Source of the DNA: Pseudomonadales bacterium
GTDB lineage: Bacteria > Pseudomonadota > Gammaproteobacteria > Pseudomonadales > Azotimanducaceae
NCBI GenBank assembly: GCA_024234635.1
Contig: JACKNX010000018.1
Location: forward strand, 1 to 64,000
Length of the DNA stretch: 64,000 nucleotides
Reading direction: 5' to 3'
How positions within the stretch are numbered: the stretch's first letter is position 1; each line of letters opens with the position of its first letter. The notes below the pieces were generated by a model. That model had not been told where the DNA came from, searched no databases, and saw only the letters and a list, made by a program, of their open reading frames with translations. Shown in pieces: positions 46,169 through 54,100 of the stretch. A program made the position numbers and the translations under genes.

Positions 46169-46411
46169 ATCGTCATCCGCAGAAGGCGATTCCTGACCCC
46201 CGCACGAGCATCCGTTCACGCAAGGGACGGGACGAGCAGCGGCAAGCGTCCGCGCCACCGCTGCTCTCCCGGCTGAAAGCCGATCAGGCCGCTGTCGCGA
46301 CCCGATCAGGTCGGATCGCTCCGCGATCCTTTTCGCGCGCCGGCCTGTCTGCCGGCGCACGTGTCATGCGTCCCTGCACGACGGGAGGTTGCTGATCACA
46401 GGGCAACGGTC
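46169..46411. other. Hairpin-rich leader upstream of the giant gene
   Basis: A 243-base gap between two secreted-protein genes. It holds perfect inverted repeats: 46234-46266 (9-base arms, GAGCAGCGG), 46271-46281 (4-base arms, GAA loop), 46313-46329 (7-base arms, TCC loop) and 46337-46358 (8-base arms, GCGCCGGC). None is followed by a T tract on the minus strand. A structured leader or processing site is plausible. Confidence 0.45.
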
Positions 46412-47737
46412 TCAGGCATCGTTGATGGTGACCAGGTACACGACGTAACCCGATTCACCGGCATCACAGGTGCCAATCGCTGCGTTGTTGATCTCGGGAT
46501 CACCCGCGGAGAAGGCCTGTCCGGTCGCCGAAGCCGCACCGCAACCCTGCACCCAGACCTGGTCCGGGTTGGACAGCACGCCGGCGCGATCCAGGGTGAA
46601 GCTCGTGGAGACCCCGCCCACGTCGAAGGTCACCGACGCTGGCACGTCGATCGCCGTGGAAGGATTTGCCTGATCCCCTTCGAGCACCTCGGAGGAGGCA
46701 TCGGGAATGTCGTCGTCGATCTCGACGTTGGCTGCGGACAGACTGCCCGTATTGTTCACCACACCGATGACATACATCAGCACGGCACCCGGTATCGCCT
46801 TTGGATTCGCACCGCTGGCCGCGCCGCTACCGTTGTAGGCATTTCCGGAGATCGGGTCGTACAGCACCTGCACATGCTTGGCCACCGACAGCGTCAATAC
46901 AGTGACAAAGCCACTGGTGTCAGCACTCTGACCATCCTGCGCCGCATCCGCGGATGCGAGCGCGCTGCCGGCAACAAAGTTGAACTGAATGTCCTCGCTG
47001 TTGGCGGAGCCGGCATCGGCAAATACCGTTTCCACGGCATTGATGTCGTTGGCGGCGTCCGTTGAACTGCCACCCGGCGCGGCATTGCCGCTGTTGTCAC
47101 CTGTGAGCGCTGTGCCGGCGTTCGCCAGCGCCGCGACAAGGGTGAAACTTCGATACTGATCACCCGTTGCACTGCTGCCGACATTCACCACCACCTTGAT
47201 ATTGGTGGTGGCGTCTTCCGCCATGTTGCCGAGGTTCAGCGAGGTGACACCAGTGGCATTGAGTGCAGCGGAAGCTTCCGCGCCGTCAATCAGGTCGTTG
47301 TCATTTTCATCGTTCCACATCGTCCCTGTTGCCGGCGACGGCGCAAAGGCGCTGGGTGAACCGACCTGAGCGGTGAAGCCGGTTACCGCCAGCGCGGCAC
47401 GGTCGATGAGGCGCACGACAACCCCCACCGTATCGTTGCTGGTATTGGTCACCAGGTAATCCAGGGCGCCGACGCTGCCGGGTGTGCCGGTCTGGCCAGG
47501 AAGCACGGTGACCCAGTCCGAGTTCTGGGTTACGACCTGAAGGTTGAGTTTGCGGTCGACCGTGAAATCGACCGAGGCACTGCCCGTCTGGGCAACGCTG
47601 TTGACCTCGTAGGAGAGGCTGACACTGTTGGTTACGACCGAACCCGAGTTGGTACCTTCAGCCAGGACAGCGGGGCTCAGCCCGATACCGGCCAACAGAC
47701 CAACAAGCAGGCGGACGCGTCTTGTCAAGTACTGCAT
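46412..47737 (-). CDS. Secreted DUF11-like protein
   Basis: A 441-residue protein from ATG 47737, with AAGGAG five bases upstream. A signal peptide ends near V-L-A|E. Mature residues start with a strand motif (T-N-S-V-S-L-S-Y) shared with its neighbours, followed by beta-sandwich repeats rich in Thr, Ser, Asn and Ala with D-x-N-D-x-D calcium-like motifs (N-D-E-N-D-N-D). Late in the protein Y-V-I-G-V-V-N-N-T-G and N-V-E-I-D-D-D-I-P match a DUF11 strand pair. No TM or barrel is evident, so it is secreted or surface-attached. Probably partner of the giant protein. Confidence 0.75.
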   Translation of the reverse strand: MQYLTRRVRLLVGLLAGIGLSPAVLAEGTNSGSVVTNSVSLSYEVNSVAQTGSASVDFTVDRKLNLQVVTQNSDWVTVLPGQTGTPGSVGALDYLVTNTSNDTVGVVVRLIDRAALAVTGFTAQVGSPSAFAPSPATGTMWNDENDNDLIDGAEASAALNATGVTSLNLGNMAEDATTNIKVVVNVGSSATGDQYRSFTLVAALANAGTALTGDNSGNAAPGGSSTDAANDINAVETVFADAGSANSEDIQFNFVAGSALASADAAQDGQSADTSGFVTVLTLSVAKHVQVLYDPISGNAYNGSGAASGANPKAIPGAVLMYVIGVVNNTGSLSAANVEIDDDIPDASSEVLEGDQANPSTAIDVPASVTFDVGGVSTSFTLDRAGVLSNPDQVWVQGCGAASATGQAFSAGDPEINNAAIGTCDAGESGYVVYLVTINDA

Positions 47738-47986
47738 GAATGCTCCTTTTCTCACTTAACATTGCGGTCACCCCCTGCTTCCGCATCATTTCATTCCACC
47801 CATCGGAGTCGCTGCACACGCAGCCACCCCAAGGACGTGGCACACGGACGCACCGTACCCGTCGATTCCCTCGACTGAAGCCGGAACGCCGCCAATCCAC
47901 ATCCCGCCTGCTGAAGGCGATACCCCCGTATCCACCCTCCACGCGCCATCCATGGCACGACAGGTAGCACCCGTTGTTGCCAACTG
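47738..47986. other. Structured spacer between two secreted-protein genes
   Basis: About 250 bases in the same leftward direction. On the minus strand there are further short hairpins (GATAC/GTATC, CGCC/GGCG, GTCGA/TCGAC) after the stop-spanning one described separately. A 65-codon open frame here has no SD or family resemblance and was not called. Confidence 0.4.
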
Positions 47987-47993
47987 CTACCTG
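47961..47993 (-). repeat. Stop-codon-spanning hairpin
   Basis: Perfect 9-base arms CAGGTAGCA and TGCTACCTG with a nested GTTG/CAAC stem. The TAG stop of the 180-aa protein lies in the 5' arm. No T tract follows. It could tune relative expression of this gene and the next. Confidence 0.5.
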
Positions 47994-48529
47994 AGGCGCA
48001 CGCTGAACGAGACATCGCCCGTTCTGCCTGACTCCAGGGCGTTCGTGAACGCCCATCGAATGGTGGTGTAGTCAGCAGCCTGGGCGGCCACTTCCTCACC
48101 CTCTTTTTCTACTTTCAACTCTTCCGGACGACCGAAGCTGTTGCCCGAATCCACGCTGAAGGTGATCACGGTGCCACTGCCCTGCGCGGTGCCTTCGAGA
48201 TAGACCGTATCCGGCGGCAGCGGATTGGTGATCACGATGCTGTCTGGGTCCACCGTCTCGTCGCCTTTGTTCGAAAAACTGATGACGTAGTGCAGCGTGT
48301 CGCCCGGGACGACATTCGCAGCATCGACCAGGCGACGCACCGGCTGGCCGTTTTCGTCCATTTCAATGACTTCCTTCTGCACGCTGGTTACCAGCGTCAC
48401 CTGCGCAAGCGCCGACAACGGCAACCCACCCACGGCGAACGCCAGAACGAATCCCAGCAATCGCCGTGTCGATCGGCAAACACCTGCCAGGCGGCAGGCC
48501 CGCGTCATGTTGAAGAAGACACCGTTCAT
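47987..48529 (-). CDS. Secreted DUF11 domain protein
   Basis: A 180-residue protein from ATG 48529 with AAGGAG upstream; in-frame sequence further upstream lacks an SD. The signal peptide (L-L-G-F-V-L-A-F-A-V) ends near A-L-A-Q. The remainder is a DUF11 beta-sandwich: V-V-P-G-D-T-L-H-Y-V-I-S-F-S-N-K-G, then N-P-L-P-P-D-T-V-Y-L-E-G-T, and a closing V-S-F-S-V-R-L-R strand. It is the single-domain member of the set. It starts 37 bases after the 363-aa gene's stop. Confidence 0.78.
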   Translation of the reverse strand: MNGVFFNMTRACRLAGVCRSTRRLLGFVLAFAVGGLPLSALAQVTLVTSVQKEVIEMDENGQPVRRLVDAANVVPGDTLHYVISFSNKGDETVDPDSIVITNPLPPDTVYLEGTAQGSGTVITFSVDSGNSFGRPEELKVEKEGEEVAAQAADYTTIRWAFTNALESGRTGDVSFSVRLR

Positions 48530-48566
48530 ACCATCTCCTTGTGTATCCGGGTGGATGCTCCACCGA

Positions 48567-49658
48567 TCATCGTATGGTCGCAGAAAACGTGATTTCACGG
48601 TCGGGGCCACCTCCGACCAGCGCGCCAAGCCCCACATTGAGCGCTCCGGCGACAGCGTCATATCCGGCCTGATCGACATCAGCGGGTTCGAAGTCGTCGT
48701 CCTCCAACTGACCATCGATGCGCAGGCTGCCGGGAACGAAGGACAGTTCCACCGGTAGCGGATCCGTCAGCCGTGCATTGTCCACCGTACCGTCGCCACG
48801 TACGGAAACGCGCACGCGATAGTCGACGACCGCGCCGGGACCAACCGCATCGGAACCATCCGCGGCGCGCACCGCCGTCGACACCTTTTCCACGGTTACC
48901 ACGGGCGCGTCGATACGAAATCCGGAAACAGCAAAAAAAACCGGATGCTGGTCGCTGAGCGTCAGGCCCGCGACCGCCGTCGTCCCACCGTCGCCCGCGC
49001 CCGGAAATGCTGCACCCGGACCGGGAAAGCCCGGCGCCCGCGGATCCGACTGGCCGGTTGCGTCGATCAGCGTGGCGGCAACCGCCTGTAGTCGAATGAA
49101 ACCTTCTGAATATGCCCGCAGATCCGCCGGAATGTCGGCCTGGACATAAACGGAGCGGTTCTCGTTGGGTGCGAGAGCCAGCTGTGCGCCCATGACCAGC
49201 GGTTCATCGCCACCCGGACCGGTCTGCAGGCCCGGGATGCCATTGCCCTCAACGAACAACCCGGCAGCCTGTGGATCAAATCCGCCTTCGTTCACCCCCG
49301 CTTCCAGGGTCAGCACAAAGTGCTCCTGGCCGTTCCCGGTGTTGGACACCAGAAAGGACAGAACTGCACTGCTGGTCGGCGAAGCGATGGCAACAGGTTC
49401 GCCCTGCTCCGCCACAACAACCACGTCGAGAACTTCGTCCACGCGTGTGCGTGTGGTGTTGCTCGACTCCAGGCGAATTTCACCATCAACCCGAAAGGTC
49501 ATGGTCGCGGTATTGGGAATCAGTGTCCCGGCCGCGGTTCCGGCGGCGTGTGCCCCGGACACCAGCAGCGCCAGCGCAAACCCGACAGCAGGCAACCCAC
49601 CTGTCAACCGATGCGTTGCCTTGCTGGTCCACGTACTTGTGCGAGCCTGTTGCGCCAT
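48567..49658 (-). CDS. Secreted DUF11-like protein, first gene of the set
   Basis: A 363-residue protein with a signal peptide ending near A-H-A-A. Its mature start carries I-P-N-T-A-T-M-T-F, the motif also seen in the 441-aa and giant proteins. A second part ends in a DUF11-like strand set (V-V-D-Y-R-V-R-V-S, then L-P-V-E-L-S-F-V-P-G-S-L). The centre contains a glycine- and proline-rich stretch (F-P-G-P-G-A-A-F-P-G-A-G). It looks secreted. The SD is weak (GGA, close to the ATG). It lies 133 bases after yheU on the same strand. Confidence 0.75.
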   Translation of the reverse strand: MAQQARTSTWTSKATHRLTGGLPAVGFALALLVSGAHAAGTAAGTLIPNTATMTFRVDGEIRLESSNTTRTRVDEVLDVVVVAEQGEPVAIASPTSSAVLSFLVSNTGNGQEHFVLTLEAGVNEGGFDPQAAGLFVEGNGIPGLQTGPGGDEPLVMGAQLALAPNENRSVYVQADIPADLRAYSEGFIRLQAVAATLIDATGQSDPRAPGFPGPGAAFPGAGDGGTTAVAGLTLSDQHPVFFAVSGFRIDAPVVTVEKVSTAVRAADGSDAVGPGAVVDYRVRVSVRGDGTVDNARLTDPLPVELSFVPGSLRIDGQLEDDDFEPADVDQAGYDAVAGALNVGLGALVGGGPDREITFSATIR

Positions 49659-49791
49659 GAATCCGGCGGGTCCGTCGAAAACTCGGCAGAGGTTGGGGGA
49701 AATGCCGTCACAAATCCGTTAACGACTTCAAATCCTGATCACCGTTCACGAACAATGGCGGTACAAAACCGGCGCTATATCAGCCTAGTTG

Positions 49792-50013
49792 TCATTTGGC
49801 GGATGATCCGCCCTCAACGGTCAGAAGATTGACGCTGCCGCTCACCGGATCAAAGTCGATGATCGCCCGCCCGCTGCGCAATGCCGCAAGCACATGCTCG
49901 CGCTTTTGCGCAAGGGTGTACTCACGCCCGTAGTCCGTCCCTTCGCGCAGAATGTAGTTGTCCACCACACCCAGCAGCGCATCAGCGGACAATTGCGCCG
50001 GATCGATACGCAT
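49792..50013 (-). CDS. yheU: YheU / UPF0270 family protein
   Basis: A 73-residue protein from ATG 50013; an upstream in-frame start would add 23 unrelated residues. It contains the family core Y-I-L-R-E-G-T-D-Y-G-R-E-Y followed by a helical Q-K-x-x-x-V and A-I-I-D-F-D. E. coli YheU has 72 residues; no firm function is known. It diverges from the TorR-like regulator across about 400 bases. Confidence 0.88.
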   Translation of the reverse strand: MRIDPAQLSADALLGVVDNYILREGTDYGREYTLAQKREHVLAALRSGRAIIDFDPVSGSVNLLTVEGGSSAK

Positions 50014-50416
50014 CGACTTCACCCGAAGTACCTGTAAAGGAAGGTAGCGAGGATACCGGGGAAGAGCTGACGTGGCATACACGGACGAGGCGGCTCGCCA
50101 CCGTGATCACGAACACGCAGTCCCGGCGGAAAGCGCAAGCGGCGGGGATATGTCGACCTGCTCCGCGATGGCGGGTTGTTCACCAGCAGATCCGCAGCCT
50201 CCGGAGAAGAGGTTGACGGTATTTGTCACCCGGAGCCCGCCAGGCAGCCGAACGGCCGCGCCGGCCTGTAGCGTGATGGAGTGCACGCGATATTACCTTT
50301 GTCGTTGAATTCGCTGGCCATTCCATGCATAACACGCGGTGTCAGAATTCGCCCGTCCAGCGCGCCCACCGCGGGCGTGGCGACATCGCGAAATCGTTCC
50401 AACCGGACAGGGAACC
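50014..50416. other. Divergent intergenic region, yheU and TorR-like regulator
   Basis: About 400 bases. It contains the promoter listed below, a short GGCCG/CGGCC repeat, and no gene with family support. I recognise no known riboswitch. Confidence 0.5.
50305..50333 (+). promoter_or_regulatory. Candidate sigma-70 promoter for the TorR-like regulator
   Basis: TTGAAT, a 17-base spacer and CATAAC, each four of six matches, end 83 bases before the ATG. It would give a 5' leader of roughly 75 bases. Confidence 0.45.
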
Positions 50417-51124
50417 ATGGCAGAACAGGATCACATACTTATTGTCGAAGACGAGCCCATCACGCGTGAGCAGCTTGTCTCCTATTTCGAGGACGAGGGC
50501 TTCCGCGTCTCCTCCACCGGCTCCGGCGACGAGGTTCAGCGTCTTGTGCGTGAAACCGACGTCATACTGGTTCTGCTCGACATCAAGCTCCCCGGCAAGG
50601 ATGGCTTGACCCTCACACGGGAAATCCGCGCCAACTCCGACATCGGCATCATTCTCGTCACGAGCAAGAACGAACAGATCGATCGCATTCTCGGCCTCGA
50701 ATCAGGCGCGGACGACTACGTCAGCAAGCCGTTTGACCCGCGGGAACTGCTGAGCCGTGCGCGCAATCTGATCCGGCGCGTCCACATCCAGCAGAGCCAG
50801 AAACGCAAAGGCAACACACGCACCTTCGCCGGCTTCACGCTGGACCTGAACAAACGTGAAATCCTCGATCCGGATGGGCAAACATCACAGCTTTCCGCCG
50901 GTGAGTACCAGCTGCTGCTGGCATTCATGGAAAAGGCAGGCGAAGTCATGAATCGCGATCAGCTCATGAACCGCATTCGCAACCGTGAGTGGTTTCCGGA
51001 CGATCGTTACATTGATGTGCTGGTCGGCCAACTCCGCAAGAAACTGGGTGAGCGAGCGGCAAGTGCCAAGATCATCGCCACGATTCACGGTACCGGCTAC
51101 CTGTTCACTCCCGAAGTGGCTTGA
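50417..51124 (+). CDS. TorR/OmpR-type response regulator
   Basis: A 235-residue regulator from ATG 50417, with GGA five bases before it; in-frame sequence from 50339 is rejected as not receiver-like. The receiver has E11-D12, phosphoacceptor Asp55 (L-L-D-I-K-L-P) and K in V-S-K-P-F. The output is a winged helix ending H-G-T-G-Y-L-F. The closest resemblance is to TorR (E. coli: G-I-I-L-V-T, D-R-I-x-G-L-E, G-A-D-D-Y-V). The stop overlaps the start of the giant sensor by 4 bases, so this is its likely final phosphoacceptor. Confidence 0.9.
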   Translation: MAEQDHILIVEDEPITREQLVSYFEDEGFRVSSTGSGDEVQRLVRETDVILVLLDIKLPGKDGLTLTREIRANSDIGIILVTSKNEQIDRILGLESGADDYVSKPFDPRELLSRARNLIRRVHIQQSQKRKGNTRTFAGFTLDLNKREILDPDGQTSQLSAGEYQLLLAFMEKAGEVMNRDQLMNRIRNREWFPDDRYIDVLVGQLRKKLGERAASAKIIATIHGTGYLFTPEVA

Positions 51125-54100
51125 CACCTCGCCAACCCATCTACGACAGCAGTTCCACCGCCGTGTACCGCTCGGTACGCGGCGGTGCACGCCTCATTGA
51201 GAAAGCTCTCAAGCCGGAAGCCGCGACACCCAACGCCATCGCGCGCTACCAGCACGAGTTTCACATCAATCAGTCGCTGACGAGTCCCTACGTCTGCCGG
51301 GCACTCGCCTTCGACGAAAGCGTGTGGCGCATCGACTACGAAGACATTGGCGGACAATCGCTGCGTGAACGGTTGGCGGACCACTCGCTGTCCGCCGACG
51401 AACGCATGCAGATCGCCATTCAGCTGGCCGATGCCGTGCAGTCGATACACGACGAAGGCGTCATTCACCGCGACATCAACCCCGGCAACATCGTGATCAA
51501 CGTCGAACGGGACGACCAGCAGGTGTGGCTCATCGACTTCGGCCTTGCGACGCTGGCTCCCCGCGAGAGCCACCACATCGAGGTCGTGGAGAACCTGTCC
51601 GGTACGCTCGCCTACATCGCCCCCGAACAGACAGGGCGTGTGAATCGCGTGGTGGACTATCGTTCGGATCTCTATTCACTCGGCGCCACACTCTTCGAGC
51701 TGTTCGCCGGACGCCCACCCTTCGAGCGCGACGATCCGCTGGAACTCATTCACGCCCAGATCGCCAGCACTCCCGAAAAGCTGCGTGCAATCGACCCTGG
51801 CATTCCGGAGTGGCTGTCGCAACTGGTCGACAAGCTGCTGGCCAAGCAACCCGAAGCACGCTATCAGAGCGCCGCGAGCGTGGCCGACGATCTGCGCGCA
51901 GGCTACCGCCAGGGTAATGTCGCCAATTTCCGGCTGGGCGCCACCGATGCGCCCCGGCAACTGTCGATACCCCGCAAACTGTACGGCCGCCAGGATGTAT
52001 TCCGCAATTTCCAGGCGCAGCTCGATCGCTGCATCGGGGGGGAGTCCCTTTTCCATCTGGTCAGGGGCGTGGAGGGCATGGGCAAAAGCGTGCTGCTCGA
52101 CGCGCTGGTGCAGGAGGCGAAACACGCTGGCGTACTTGTGGGCACCTGGCATGCCACCGCCACGAGTTCCGAGCGCGCGATTTGGTCGGGTCTGGTGCGC
52201 GCCATCGTTCGCCAACTGCTGTCTGAATCCGACGCGGCCAGCCAGGAGGTCCTGCATAAGCTGCAGGCCCGCGAAAGCCCCCATCTGCGGGTACTGGCCC
52301 GTAACATCTCTGAACTGGCGGCCATTATCGGTGACGAGGAAAGCAGCGGCGCCTGGGAAGACGGCGTAAGGGAGTTTTTCGCCTGTCTCGGCAGTCGCGT
52401 CAGCTGCCTCGTCGTGCACGACATCGACCGTGTACCGGCGGATCGCCTGGACCGCGTGCTGGATCCCGCCCTGCGATGCCGGCACATGCTGTTTCTCGCC
52501 ACGGCCGAGTACGACGATCTGGAGTCGTTTTCACGCCCGAAGATCGCCACGAAAACATGCATCTCGACGCTGCACAATCTGGAGCGTGGGGATATTCGCG
52601 AACTGCTCGCGGACATGCTTGACCACAGCCAGGCCAAGGTACGCGAACTGGCTGCTGAACTGCATGTCAAGACAGATGGGCTGCCCGCGCATCTGATTGC
52701 CCTGATTCTCGAACTGCACGACCGCGGCCTGATCTGGAACGCCACGGACACCGGTCAGTGGCAATGGAATCTCGAGCAGATCCGCGCGCACTACTTCTCG
52801 CACAGCACCAGTGAACGTATCGAGAGTCTGTTTCAGGATCTCGAACCGGCAACCCAGAGCACCCTGTCACTGGCAGCCTGCGTGGATATCCGCTTCGAAG
52901 TTCCGCTGCTGGCCAACCTCACGGATCAGCCGGAAGCGAGCGTGACAAGCGCACTGCGCAGCGCGGTCACTGCCGGCCTGATCTACACCCTGGAGAACAG
53001 CTACCAGTTTGCCCACGCCCGCGTACGAGCCATCATCTACGCCCGCCTGACCGAAACACGGAAGAAGGCCTATCACCAGCAGATTGCCGACTGGTACCGG
53101 GAAAACGCCCAGGCCGGAGAGAACCCGCTGCTGACGATCGTTGCGCATCTCAATGCGGCCAGCGATCCGGTAACCGACGCTCCCGGGAATCGTCATGAGC
53201 TGGCGCTGCTCAACCTGGCGGCGGCGCATCACCATCTGACGGGCCTGGCCGCTCACCCCGCGTACATTGCCGCGAGAACGGGACTGCTGCTGCTGGATCG
53301 TACTGTCGAGGACAACAACTTGCGCCGCGAACTGCTGGAAGTCGCGGCGCAGGCCGCCTTCCTCTGTGGCGACCTCGATCAGCTCGACCGCATTCTGCTC
53401 GGCTACCAGGAACAGACGCACACGCTGCAGGCCATCGCCATCCGTGCGGCCCTGATGCGCAATCAACTGATCCGGGCCCGACAGATCAGTCTGGCCAATC
53501 TCCTGGAGTCCGCCTGTCCGCCCGCGCAGCATCCGCTGGTATTGCTGCGCACGCGCCTGGCACTGGTGCTGAACAGGCCCGCTTCCACGGGACTTGAGCC
53601 AACGACGCTGAAGCGGGCCCCCACGCTTGCGGACCCGGAGGTGAAACACGCGTTCTATCTGGCGTGCAACCTGTTGCAGGCAAATCTGCTGATGCACGCA
53701 CCCGGCAGCCGGCGCGTGGCGGAAAACGTCATGCTGCGGGCAAAGCAGCACGGATACAGCGGCGAAGTTGCGTTTGCCTTTGCCTTCCGGGCCATGCTGG
53801 CTGTGGAGTCCGGCGACATCGTCTTCGCCACCCATCTTGCCACCAGTGCGCGTCTGCTGGCCGATCGCTTCGCGGACGAGGTGTTCGCGACGCGCGCCGT
53901 GATACTGCTCATGGGTCAGGTCGATCCCTGGACACGAACGGTGGACACCAGCCAGAAAACCCTTGCGAACCGAATCGAACAGGCCAGGCAGCAGTTCGAC
54001 CTGGAGGCGGCCGCACAGGGCACGGTGTTCTACGGGATCAACGGGCTCATGCAGTCGCGTGAGCTGTCCATACTGCGGCGGGAAATGAACACCTTCCTCG

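Noticed and set aside
46397..46407. CACAGGGCAAC, reminiscent of the core of c-di-GMP-I riboswitches
   Set aside because: It is on the plus strand next to a minus-strand stop codon, the rest of the riboswitch (tetraloop, receptor, second stem) is missing, and no plus-strand gene follows.
47786..47983. 65-codon open frame in the spacer between secreted-protein genes
   Set aside because: No SD, no family resemblance, and it overlaps the stop-spanning hairpin; probably non-coding.
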